DNA of 42,057 nt from Verrucomicrobiota bacterium (GTDB lineage Bacteria; Verrucomicrobiota; Verrucomicrobiia; Verrucomicrobiales; Verrucomicrobiaceae), in assembly GCA_017301975.1 (NCBI GenBank), contig JAFLEI010000050.1, positions 1-42,057 of the forward strand. Direction: 5' to 3'. Shown here piece after piece: positions 24,345-32,525 of this stretch. Each line of letters begins with the position of its first letter. Position 1 is the stretch's first letter. Under the pieces are notes generated by a model. That model did not search any database and had not been told where the DNA came from. It saw only the letters and a list, made by a program, of their open reading frames with translations. The position numbers and the translations under genes are program-made.

Positions 24345-24409
24345 GCCTCAGACAATCAAATCTCATCTCTGCCACCTCCGCCCCTTTGCCCCTCTGCGGC
24401 AAACCGAAC
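24345..24409 (+). repeat. 66-base direct repeat, copy B, downstream of the GxxExxY gene
   Basis: This is the partner of 23756-23821, one base shorter because of a single gap in the C-rich middle. It starts 12 bases after the GxxExxY stop. The rest of the gap to the next gene (24410-24522) is C-rich and shows nothing recognisable. Confidence 0.88.
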
Positions 24410-24522
24410 CACCCCACGCCCCCTCCATTCCCCATTCCAAATTCCCCACTCGTCTTTCCCCCATACCTCTCTACCCTCACATCCCCCAAACCCTGTCTAT
24501 CAACCCACCTCACTTCCCCCAG

Positions 24523-25692
24523 ATGCCCACCCTCACTGTCCAGCCCCGCGCCCGCCTCTTCCACGGTCACCTGTGGGTTTACGCCACCGAAATCCAGAAG
24601 CGCTTCGGCGATCCCAAGCCCGGCGATGTCGTCCACCTCCAAGACGTCCGTGGCAAGCCCCTCGGCAGCGCCATTTACAATCCCCAGTCGCAGATCTCCG
24701 CCCGCCTCTTCTCCTACCGCCGCCAGGATCTCGATCTCGACTTCTTCACCCGCCGCATCCAGCGCGCCATCAAGGTGCGCGAAGCCTCCGGCGTTGACCT
24801 CAATCTCTGCCGCATCGTCTGGAGCGAATCCGACGGCATCCCCGGCCTCATCGTGGACCGCTACGGCGACTTCCTCGTCATCCAGACCCTCACCCTCGCC
24901 ATGGACCTGCGCAAGGACCTCATCATCCAGGCCCTCAACGACACCCTCAAGCCACGCGGCATCGTCCAGCGCAACGAAGGCGCCGTCCGCAAAGCCGAAG
25001 GCATGGAGCAGATCAAAGGCGTCGTCAGCGGCGAGACCCCCACCCCCTTCGTCGTCCGCTACCAGGGCAGCGCCTTCCACGCCGACCTCCTCGAAGGCCA
25101 GAAAACCGGCCTCTACCTCGATCAGCTCGACAACTACCAGCACGTCGCCTCCCTCGCCAAAGGCCGCCGCGTCCTCGACTGCTTCTCCAATCAGGGCGGC
25201 TTCGCCCAGGCCTGCGCCCTCGCCGGAGCCACCGAAGTCACCGCCGTGGACATCAGCGAATCCGCCACTGAAGTCGCCAGACAAAACGCCGCCATCGCCG
25301 GCGTGCAGATCCAGTGCATCGCCGAAAACTGCTTCGACTTCCTCAAGCGCAACGAAGCCGCCGCCGCCCGCTACGACCTCATCATCCTCGATCCCCCCTC
25401 CTTCACCAAAACCAAAAGCTCCGTGCGCGATGCCCTTCGCGGCTACAAGGAGATCCACCTCCGCGCCATGAAGATGCTCGAGCCCGGCGGCATCTTCGCC
25501 ACCTTCACCTGCTCCCACCACGTCAGCGCCGAGGAATTCCACAGCAGCATCACGGATGCCGCCGTCGACGCCAAAAAAACCCTCCGCCGCATCACCACCT
25601 ACACCCAACGCCCAGACCACCCGATTCTGGCCACGATTCCAGAGACGGAGTACCTGCGAGGGTATGCGTATGAAATGGTGGCGAGCTGGTAA
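24523..25692 (+). CDS. RlmI-like 23S rRNA cytosine-5 methyltransferase
   Basis: A protein of 389 residues. An N-terminal PUA domain (VQPRARLFHGHLWVYATEI...PGDVVHLQDVRGKPLGSAIYNP) is followed by a class I SAM-dependent methyltransferase domain. The SAM-binding motif is VLDCFSNQGGFAQACALAGA, motif IV is LDPPSFTK and the catalytic Cys motif is TFTCSHHVS. RlmI methylates C1962 of E. coli 23S rRNA at C5. I chose ATG 24523 because the PUA domain starts there; a longer frame runs into the repeat. Confidence 0.9.
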   Translation: MPTLTVQPRARLFHGHLWVYATEIQKRFGDPKPGDVVHLQDVRGKPLGSAIYNPQSQISARLFSYRRQDLDLDFFTRRIQRAIKVREASGVDLNLCRIVWSESDGIPGLIVDRYGDFLVIQTLTLAMDLRKDLIIQALNDTLKPRGIVQRNEGAVRKAEGMEQIKGVVSGETPTPFVVRYQGSAFHADLLEGQKTGLYLDQLDNYQHVASLAKGRRVLDCFSNQGGFAQACALAGATEVTAVDISESATEVARQNAAIAGVQIQCIAENCFDFLKRNEAAAARYDLIILDPPSFTKTKSSVRDALRGYKEIHLRAMKMLEPGGIFATFTCSHHVSAEEFHSSITDAAVDAKKTLRRITTYTQRPDHPILATIPETEYLRGYAYEMVASW

Positions 25693-25755
25693 TCTTACAA
25701 TTTTTACTTATTATTTAAACCTTGGCACCATAAAAGGAATATTTTAATAGATTGA

Positions 25756-25778
25756 CTTGTAAGGCAATGCCTAACAAG
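25756..25778. promoter_or_regulatory. Near-perfect palindrome upstream of the NACHT gene
   Basis: Arms CTTGTAAGGCA (25756-25766) and TGCCTAACAAG (25768-25778) pair at 10 of 11 positions around a single central base. A second dyad, ACTACT/AGTAGT (25794-25799 and 25804-25809), lies between it and the start codon at 25831. A repressor site is a reasonable guess; no clear -10 box could be fixed. Confidence 0.4.
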
Positions 25779-25830
25779 TGTCTTCTAACCTCAACTACTA
25801 TCAAGTAGTCACTCGATCAGAACTACCCCA

Positions 25831-27915
25831 ATGGAAAAGCAATCTGGCGTAATTGGCAAATTCGAAGAAGAAGCTGCAAAAAACTTATTCCAGCTAGTTT
25901 GGGGATCTTCTAAATCTTTTTTTGGATTAATTACATCTGAGAAACATGTTCGGGATGCTATTAAGAACTATGTTTCAAGATATCATGAAAGATATGGCCG
26001 GGTAAAAGTTCTCGGAATGAACGAACCTGTGCCTTTGGCCCAAATCTATACCGAAGTAAGAATGCTTCCACCTTCAGTGTTGCATCGCTATGCAGATGCT
26101 GAATTGATGAAGCAAGATTTTATAAGCAATCGGAAACACACAACGTCAGGAGAGTCGTTAAAATCTATAGATGGCATTAAAATCGCCAATGATATTCGCT
26201 TGTTAACAATATTAGGCTCTCCAGGAAGTGGAAAGTCCACATTCTTGCGCAGGCTTGGGCAGTGCTGCCTGCTTTCAACAGGACATTTCAACCTTCAAAG
26301 GTTGCCTGTCGTTTTATCCCTAAGCGAGCACAAAGAAATTAAGTGCTCAGAGGACGTAATAGCCGGCATCGCCAAAGAGTTTTCAAACTGCGGATTTATT
26401 AAAAGCGATAAAATGGCGGAATCCCTTTTAAAAAAGGGAGTCCTAATGATTTTATTTGATGGATTAGATGAAGTGCCCAAAGCGAATCTTGTCGATGTAG
26501 TTACGTCGGTAAAAAACTTTGTGGACCAATATGGCTACCGACCGGATTTTAAAAGCAGCCAGACCAACATAATCATCAAAGTCCTAACCTGGTTTAGAGT
26601 ACTGCAAAAAAGCGAACTACTCGAAGCTGATAACCGGGAGGCGAATAGGTTTGTTATCACCTGTCGCACTGCTCACTATAAACAATGGTTCGACCGTTTC
26701 ACAGACGTGATAATTGCGGATTTTAGTGATCAACAAATCGATCAATTCGCAAAAAATTGGTTCCGCGAACAAACAAACAAAGACACACTAAACTCAAAGC
26801 GCTTTTTGACCGAGCTGCACTCACTTCCCTCAGCCCTAGAACTTGCTCGGACACCACTCTTACTTACTTTTTTATGTATAGTTTGGGAACAAGGGCAAAC
26901 GTTACCACGAGTTAGAGCAACACTGTATAAAGAAGCCTTGGAAGTACTTTTGCGTAAATGGGCAGCCTCAAAGCTGGTGCATAATGACCCTGTGTATTCA
27001 GAATTGCATTACGAACTGGAACTAGACCTTCTCGCTCAAATCGCAAGAAACTTCACCTTCGCCAATCAAGTTTTCTTTGGTCGCGATAATCTCTTAAAGG
27101 AAATAAAGAACTTTCTGGAACAGGAGATGAATGCCCCGAAAAATCTTGACGCTGGAGGTGTTCTAGACGCAATCGCAATCCAACAAGGCCTTTTAACTGA
27201 ACGTGCTATAGATATATGGTCTTTTTCACATCTGACTATTCAAGAATTTTTAACCGCAAGACATCTGCGTGCGTCGAACGAATGGATAACAGCCGTTAAT
27301 AATTTTTTATTCGATACGCGTTGGCGCGAAACTTTTTTACTTATGGCGGGAATCGGCCGGGCCGACAACTTGCTTGAGGCAATGGCTGAAAGAGTAAGAA
27401 AATTCACTCATAGCGACAAGCACTTATTAAAATTTATAAATTGGATTGATCAATCTGTTTCGAACTCAATTCAAAATCAAACAACAGAAACCCAAGCATT
27501 AGCTTATCGCTGTTTGTTTACAGCCTTCATTATATCACTAGATCGAGCTGTTCTTGAAGAAGATCGGCGCTTGCCCGTCGACTTGGCAATTGCTATTGAT
27601 CAAAGTATTATTGTTCTAGATAACACTTTCATTCCTGCACATAACCGCCCAACTGACCTTGCTAGCTTATTAGTCATTAATTTTCCGATTTTAGAAGGAA
27701 CAGCCCTAGAGATAAGCAAAATAAACAATCCAATTCTAACTACTCATGAGTGGGAAAGCGAGCTAAATATTCCGACAGGAATTGATAGAGTTCGAAAAAA
27801 TTTATGGGAAATCGTAAGAGCAATCCAACTCATAATCGACACCAAAAATACCAGCTACAGTTTATCACCAGCCAAATGGAACCTAGTTTGCTCACGTCTT
27901 TTAACATCATTATGA
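25831..27915 (+). CDS. NACHT-domain NTPase, candidate anti-phage protein
   Basis: A protein of 694 residues. The NACHT core has Walker A GSPGSGKST at residues 129-137, Walker B LMILFDGLDEVP with the two acidic residues, and the sensor-like RFVITCRTAHY. A helical region with SFSHLTIQEFLTARHL follows, the usual NACHT winged-helix/helical end. The N-terminal 120 residues are helical with no effector domain I recognise, and the last 200 residues have no known repeats such as LRR or TPR. Bacterial NACHT proteins can defend against phage, and this one is alone. Base composition is much more AT-rich than both neighbours, which points to horizontal transfer. Start ATG 25831 fits the family length. 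Confidence 0.88.
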   Translation: MEKQSGVIGKFEEEAAKNLFQLVWGSSKSFFGLITSEKHVRDAIKNYVSRYHERYGRVKVLGMNEPVPLAQIYTEVRMLPPSVLHRYADAELMKQDFISNRKHTTSGESLKSIDGIKIANDIRLLTILGSPGSGKSTFLRRLGQCCLLSTGHFNLQRLPVVLSLSEHKEIKCSEDVIAGIAKEFSNCGFIKSDKMAESLLKKGVLMILFDGLDEVPKANLVDVVTSVKNFVDQYGYRPDFKSSQTNIIIKVLTWFRVLQKSELLEADNREANRFVITCRTAHYKQWFDRFTDVIIADFSDQQIDQFAKNWFREQTNKDTLNSKRFLTELHSLPSALELARTPLLLTFLCIVWEQGQTLPRVRATLYKEALEVLLRKWAASKLVHNDPVYSELHYELELDLLAQIARNFTFANQVFFGRDNLLKEIKNFLEQEMNAPKNLDAGGVLDAIAIQQGLLTERAIDIWSFSHLTIQEFLTARHLRASNEWITAVNNFLFDTRWRETFLLMAGIGRADNLLEAMAERVRKFTHSDKHLLKFINWIDQSVSNSIQNQTTETQALAYRCLFTAFIISLDRAVLEEDRRLPVDLAIAIDQSIIVLDNTFIPAHNRPTDLASLLVINFPILEGTALEISKINNPILTTHEWESELNIPTGIDRVRKNLWEIVRAIQLIIDTKNTSYSLSPAKWNLVCSRLLTSL

Positions 27916-28029
27916 TCCTCTAGCTTGAGGTGCCTGCAATTGCGTGCTCTTTATACGCCGTAATATTTAGATTTGTTACCGAGACTGATATCGTGCGCAC
28001 AAAATCGGCATGCTCTTTGGGCGCTCAAA

Positions 28030-28045
28030 GACTGAAATTTCAATC
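28030..28045. promoter_or_regulatory. Upstream operator-like dyad of the BlaI-M56 system 1
   Basis: GACTGAAATTTCAATC has 8-base arms with one mismatch. It shares its core CTGAAATTTCA with the perfect palindrome at 28073-28088, 43 bases away, close to four helical turns. Repressor dimers bound on the same face of the DNA would fit. Confidence 0.6.
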
Positions 28046-28072
28046 TTCACCCTTGACTCCCACCTCATCATA

Positions 28073-28088
28073 GGCTGAAATTTCAGCC
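28073..28088. promoter_or_regulatory. Perfect palindrome abutting the BlaI start codon, likely operator
   Basis: GGCTGAAATTTCAGCC is a perfect 16-base palindrome that ends one base before the ATG at 28090. BlaI-family repressors bind dyads in their own promoters. With a possible -35 TTGACT at 28053-28058, the promoter would lie between and under the two dyads. The site is read directly; binding is inferred. Confidence 0.65.
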
Positions 28089-28089
28089 C

Positions 28090-28485
28090 ATGAAGAAAAT
28101 CGCCCATCTCAGCCGCCGTGAACGGGAGGTGATGGATCTCGTCTTTGCCCAAGGCGAGGCCACACTCTCACAAATCCTCGAAGGCATGGACTCGCCGCCC
28201 ACGCGCCCTGCCCTCCGCTCCATCCTCACCATCCTTGAAGGCAAAGGCCAGCTCAAGCACCGCCAGGAAGGCCGCGAGTTCATCTACCAGCCCGTCCATT
28301 CCCGGGCCGAGGTCGGCCAGTCCACCCTCAGCCGCGTCATCGGCACCTTCTTCGGCGGCTCCCTCACCCAGGCCCTCGCCGCCTACCTCAGCGATCCGGG
28401 GACCAGGCTGACCGAGGCGGAGGTGACCGAACTGCGGACGTTCCTGGATCGGGCCAAGACGGCCAAGAGCGCCAGAAAGAGCTGA
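28090..28485 (+). CDS. BlaI/MecI/CopY-family repressor, system 1
   Basis: A protein of 131 residues with the winged-helix fold of BlaI (LSRREREVMDLVFAQGEATLSQILEGM...TRPALRSILTILEGKGQLKHRQEGREFIYQP) and a C-terminal dimerisation part. BlaI repressors are cut when a paired membrane M56 protease senses its signal, which frees the promoter. The next gene, 106 bases downstream, encodes that type of protease. Two CTGAAATTTCA dyads lie upstream, one touching the start codon, so self-repression is likely. No beta-lactamase gene is near, so the signal and targets are open. Confidence 0.92.
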   Translation: MKKIAHLSRREREVMDLVFAQGEATLSQILEGMDSPPTRPALRSILTILEGKGQLKHRQEGREFIYQPVHSRAEVGQSTLSRVIGTFFGGSLTQALAAYLSDPGTRLTEAEVTELRTFLDRAKTAKSARKS

Positions 28486-28591
28486 TTTCTAAACCGCAGA
28501 AAACGGACGGACGCAGAGCCATGGCTTCCGCATCCGAGCCCTGCGGCCCGCCGACTTTTTTGATGCTTCCCAACCCACTGCCACCCACGCC

Positions 28592-30844
28592 TTGATGAAC
28601 ACTGAGCCTCTCCATTTCTTCACGCCGGGCTGGCTGCTCGATGTGACCCTGCAAACAACGGTGCTGCTGACCCTGGCGGGAGGCCTGACCCTGGGCATGC
28701 GGCGGATGGCGGCGGCGCGGCGGCACTTCATTCTGGCCTCGGCGCTCATGCTGATCCCGGTGGTGATGCTGTGCAGCTTTGTCGCTCCCGCATGGCGCAT
28801 CCCTTGGAACGCGCAGCCTGCCGCTGCGGTGGCGGCGGATGAGGTACCGAAGAAAGCGACCGAAACCACACTGGACCCCTTTGCACCGAGGCAGGCGCCC
28901 ACCGTCACACTGAGTGCGACTGCGGCGGAGGCTGCGCCCCCTTCCCCGCTGTGGGCCCTGCTCTGGCTGGCGGGCATCGGCGCGGGCACGCTGGCGCTGG
29001 GGGCTTCGGCATGGACGCTGCGGAGGCTGCGCGCCGGATCTCACATCGTGGTAGATCCCACCATGCAGCGCTGCTTCGCCGAAGAAGCCGCCGCCTTGCA
29101 CCTGGAGCTGCCATCAAGCTGCCTGCGCATGAGCGCCGCATGCGCCGTGCCCATGACCTGGGGCCTTTCCAAAAAAACGGTGCTCCTGCCGGTCCAGGCG
29201 TCAGCGTGGGAGGAGGCGCGGCTGCGGCTGGTGCTGCGGCACGAGCTGGCGCACATCGCACGCGGGGATGTGCTCGTCACCCTGCTCACGACGCTCTCCG
29301 CCCTCCTGCTCTGGCCGCACCCGCTGGTGTGGCTGACCCTTCGGGCCAGCGCCCGGGCGCGTGAGCAGGCCTGTGATGACCTCGCGCTGGCGCGCAGCGG
29401 CCTGAGCCCTGATGACTTCGCGGATGAACTTCTCGCCGCAGTCGCCGGTCTGGGCAGCACCACGCGCCCATGGCTGCCGCTCGCGCTCGCGGTGTCCGCC
29501 AGCGCCAGGTCCATGCGCGGCCGCCTGTCCAGCCTGGTTCAGACCGGTCGCCGGCGCGCGGCCTATTCGGGCTTGCAAAAGCTGCTGCTCCTGCTGCCGG
29601 CAGCCACGGCGGCCTTTGGCCTCGCAGGACTCAGCGCCTGCCGGAAGGCCGTGCCCGTGGCGGACTCTGCCGTGCCCCGCCAGATCCTGGTGCGAAGCCG
29701 CTTCGTGAGCATCCCCAAAGATTCGCCCGTGCTGGCGGAAGCCGGCCTGACGCTGGATGGGAACAAGCCCGCCGGACTGCAGAGCCTGGGCATTTTGAGC
29801 GCGGAAAAAACCGAGGAATTGCTGCACCTGCTGGCGCAGAAGAAGGGCGTGGAGCTCATGAGCGCCCCCTCCGTGACGACCAAGAGCGGCACCAAGGCGA
29901 CGGTGGAAGTGACGCGTGAATTCATCTACCCAACCCAGTTTGATCCGCCCAAGCAGGCCACGCAGAAGGAGCCGGTGATCCCGACAACGCCGACGGCCTT
30001 TGAGATGAAACAGGTGGGGGTGAAGATGGAGGTGCTGCCGACCCTGCTGGATGACGGCAACCTCATGCTGGAAGCCACCCCGGAGGCGACGAGCTTTGAG
30101 GGCTTCGTGGACTACGGCTCGCCGATCACCTACGAAGGCAAGGTGGTGTCACAGAACAAAATCCAGCAGCCCATTTTTTACACGATGAAGACCTCGACGG
30201 GCTTCATGATGAAGCCGGGACAGAGCGTGGTGTTCGGCGGTCTCGGCAGTCCTGACGCCACGCCCCTGACCAGCCGCATGCCAAAGACAAAAGACCTCAT
30301 CTTTTTCATCATCGAGGCCAGTGTGATCGAGTCTGGGAAGACTGCGATGGCACCAAAGGCGACGGGGGATGTAACAGTGGCCGAGGCTGCGGTGACCGTG
30401 GTGGGACAGGTGAAACGCCAGGGCGTCTATGCTTTCAAACCGGGCATGACGGTGGGAGATCTCATCAAGGAAGCACAGGGGCTGAGCGATCGGGCGGATG
30501 CGGCGAACGTGGAACTCACGCGCGGCCCGAAACACGCGCCGCGAGCCACCGTGCTGGATCTTCCCAATGGCAACTCCAAGGCACTGGAGGCGGGGGATGT
30601 GGTGACCGTGCCGAAGCAACTGACGGTGACGGTGCTGGGGCAGGTGAAACGCCAGGGACTCTACGTGCTCAAGCCCGGGATGACCGTGGGAGATCTGATC
30701 AAGGAAGCGCAAGGCCTGAACGAGCGTGCGTCAGGCGGGGTGACCCAACTGAAACGCGGATTTCAGCAAACGTTTGTGGATGTGGAAAAGGACACCGCAA
30801 AGCCCCTCGAAGACGGGGATGTGCTGACCGTGCCGGAGAAGTGA
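28592..30844 (+). CDS. M56 protease fused to a secretin-like domain and two SLBB repeats
   Basis: A membrane protein of 750 residues with an unusual order of parts. The N-terminal third is a BlaR1/MecR1-type M56 protease: membrane helices, HELAH zinc site at residues 217-221 and AREQACDD as third-ligand region. After a last membrane helix at about 330-345, residues 364-580 resemble the beta-domain of secretin-type proteins (GVELMSAPSVTTKSG, VKMEVLPTLLDDGNLMLEA, SVVFGGLG...KDLIFFIIEASV). Residues 601-678 and 679-750 form tandem SLBB-like repeats with GQVKRQGVYAFKPGMTVGDLI in the first and a near copy in the second. The extracytoplasmic half probably senses or binds envelope components. The start ATG 28592 lies in frame with the helices. 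Confidence 0.82.
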   Translation: MMNTEPLHFFTPGWLLDVTLQTTVLLTLAGGLTLGMRRMAAARRHFILASALMLIPVVMLCSFVAPAWRIPWNAQPAAAVAADEVPKKATETTLDPFAPRQAPTVTLSATAAEAAPPSPLWALLWLAGIGAGTLALGASAWTLRRLRAGSHIVVDPTMQRCFAEEAAALHLELPSSCLRMSAACAVPMTWGLSKKTVLLPVQASAWEEARLRLVLRHELAHIARGDVLVTLLTTLSALLLWPHPLVWLTLRASARAREQACDDLALARSGLSPDDFADELLAAVAGLGSTTRPWLPLALAVSASARSMRGRLSSLVQTGRRRAAYSGLQKLLLLLPAATAAFGLAGLSACRKAVPVADSAVPRQILVRSRFVSIPKDSPVLAEAGLTLDGNKPAGLQSLGILSAEKTEELLHLLAQKKGVELMSAPSVTTKSGTKATVEVTREFIYPTQFDPPKQATQKEPVIPTTPTAFEMKQVGVKMEVLPTLLDDGNLMLEATPEATSFEGFVDYGSPITYEGKVVSQNKIQQPIFYTMKTSTGFMMKPGQSVVFGGLGSPDATPLTSRMPKTKDLIFFIIEASVIESGKTAMAPKATGDVTVAEAAVTVVGQVKRQGVYAFKPGMTVGDLIKEAQGLSDRADAANVELTRGPKHAPRATVLDLPNGNSKALEAGDVVTVPKQLTVTVLGQVKRQGLYVLKPGMTVGDLIKEAQGLNERASGGVTQLKRGFQQTFVDVEKDTAKPLEDGDVLTVPEK

Positions 30845-31020
30845 TACCACGATCCATCAGGACCAAGCCCTTCATGCCAACCGAAGCAGCTGCGTTCGAT
30901 GCTTCACAAAGCCAGCCGCGCACCCACCTCCCCGGAGCGCGGAATTCATTCCGCAGCAGGTCGTTCCGCTGCAAGTGATTGACCCACCCCTCACGTCGCA
31001 AGCAGCCCGGCCCGCGCAAG

Positions 31021-31410
31021 TCAATCCGCGATCATCTCCACATCCGCAACGTTCGCACCCACGTGCCCGTCGCTCAGAATGGTGAGGAGAATCGCACCGC
31101 CATCATAGGCGATCGCATAGCCGTTGTCGCCTTGCTCCAGGCGGAGGTTGGAGGCCGAGCCCGCGCTCGCATCCCAGTTCAGCTTGTCGAGCGCCGTGGA
31201 ACTGGCCACCTTCGCGGCAGCCGCACGGTTGTGATTCTTGTAAGCCTGGAAGAACCGCTGGGCGACCTGCGCCTCCGTCAGGACGCTGGCAGGACTCACG
31301 GCACCGGGCTCATCCACTCCATCCGGCGGCGGCAGCGTATCGCAGGAAGTCAGGCTGAAAGCGAGCGTGAGGGCGGAGAGGGTTCCAAGAAGACGGCGGG
31401 TGAGGGACAT
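31021..31410 (-). CDS. Small lipoprotein of unknown function
   Basis: A protein of 129 residues with a lipoprotein signal: MSLTRRLLGTLSALTLAFSLTSC, with LTSC as lipobox. I chose the start at 31410; a longer frame from 31506 adds 32 residues that precede the signal. The mature part includes a short helical segment (VAQRFFQAYKNHNRAAAAKVAS) and a small beta part, recalling NTF2-like or stress-associated lipoproteins, but no family is recognised. It is separated by 106 bases from the DUF4159 gene. Confidence 0.72.
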   Translation of the reverse strand: MSLTRRLLGTLSALTLAFSLTSCDTLPPPDGVDEPGAVSPASVLTEAQVAQRFFQAYKNHNRAAAAKVASSTALDKLNWDASAGSASNLRLEQGDNGYAIAYDGGAILLTILSDGHVGANVADVEMIAD

Positions 31411-31516
31411 GCCTCCACGTGCCGAGCGGAAATTCACCGTCAAGCGAGAAGCCGCACAGCGCGATACTTTATCTCGCAAACTCTCAGCCCCACCGCGCCA
31501 AATCATTACGCCAAAT

Positions 31517-32392
31517 CTAATGCGTCAGCACATAAAACACAATGTTAATCCCCAGCGGATACGCATGCTTTTCAGACACGTGAGTGAAGTACCACGGATC
31601 ACTCTGCTCCTGCTCCCAGCCATCGCCCAGATCGTTGTTCAAACAGATCAGCATCACCATGCGGTGGCGATCATCAAACACGGCGCGAAAGTGCGGGGTC
31701 GCGGATTCCGGGAGGTATTCGTTCCGCATCGTGGTCGTGCCGCGCTGATTCATCTCCTGCCAATAGACATTGCTGTGAACCTGCGGCGGCGAAGGAAGAT
31801 CATACACGCAGTGAAAGATCGGGTGCTCCGGTTTCAGCTCCTCATAGCCACGATCCGGCCATATTTTTTTGAAGGCGGCCTGAAAGCCCTTCCATTCATC
31901 GTTGCCCCAGAAATCATCGATCATGATGAAGCCGCCCTTGAGCATGTAGTCGCGCAGCACACCTGCCTGCGCAGTCGTGATGTCCATGTGGCCGGGCTCG
32001 GAGATGTAGAGGAAGGGGTGGTGGCGGAGCTGCTTCTCTTCGATCTCCAGAATGACCGGATACGGATTCACCTGCACCGAGGTAAGCTGGTGCAGCCGAA
32101 AGGAAAAATTCAGATCCGCCTCCGGATAGTCCGCCGTCCACCGCCCCCCGCGCCGATACGGATAGCGCAGTCGCGCGAAGGTGAAGACGTCCTTGGGCAG
32201 CTCGGCTGAGACTTGCCACAAAGGAGTGTTGTGGCCGTAATGACGCCAGCCTTTGAACTCACGCGCATCCTCCGGAAAATGCACCTCCCTGCCCCGGTAG
32301 TTCAACCGAATAGGCCCCCGGGCTTCCTGCGCAAACAGCGGCATGCCAAGAAGCCCCGCCAGCCCCAGCACCAGGAATTTAAGGAAATTCAT
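31517..32392 (-). CDS. DUF4159-domain protein, secreted
   Basis: A protein of 291 residues with a signal peptide (MNFLKFLVLGLAGLLGMPLFAQ). The DUF4159 pattern is visible: FTFARLRYPYRRGGRWTADYPEADLNFSFRLHQLTSV, the middle LRDYMLKGGFIMIDDFWG and RMVMLICLNNDLGDGWE near the end. The fold is related to glutamine-amidotransferase-like domains. Its function is unknown. DUF4159 proteins in this phylum often sit near MoxR and DUF58 genes; those are not present here. Confidence 0.88.
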   Translation of the reverse strand: MNFLKFLVLGLAGLLGMPLFAQEARGPIRLNYRGREVHFPEDAREFKGWRHYGHNTPLWQVSAELPKDVFTFARLRYPYRRGGRWTADYPEADLNFSFRLHQLTSVQVNPYPVILEIEEKQLRHHPFLYISEPGHMDITTAQAGVLRDYMLKGGFIMIDDFWGNDEWKGFQAAFKKIWPDRGYEELKPEHPIFHCVYDLPSPPQVHSNVYWQEMNQRGTTTMRNEYLPESATPHFRAVFDDRHRMVMLICLNNDLGDGWEQEQSDPWYFTHVSEKHAYPLGINIVFYVLTH

Positions 32393-32424
32393 GCCGTGCT
32401 TTTACCCGATCCCACTCGCCAAAA

Positions 32425-32484
32425 GCGATGCCTTTTTCCAGAAAAGTACTCATGAGCTTCAGCTCATTCTGGAAAGCGCATCGC
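32425..32484. repeat. Dispersed GAGCTTCAGCTC-type repeat, copy 2, long stem-loop
   Basis: Nested inverted repeats: GCGATG (32425-32430) with CATCGC (32479-32484), TTTCCAGA (32435-32442) with TCTGGAAA (32468-32475), and the central ATGAGCT (32452-32458) with AGCTCAT (32461-32467). Its inner part (32438-32477) matches 16136-16174. It lies between the dehydrogenase stop and the DUF4159 start and could end transcription there. Confidence 0.7.
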
Positions 32485-32525
32485 TCACACCCACCGCAAG
32501 CCAAACTCCACACCAACGCCACCAC

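Noticed and set aside
28090..30844. Beta-lactam resistance operon
   Set aside because: The repressor-protease pair resembles bla/mec control, but there is no beta-lactamase or penicillin-binding sensor domain here.
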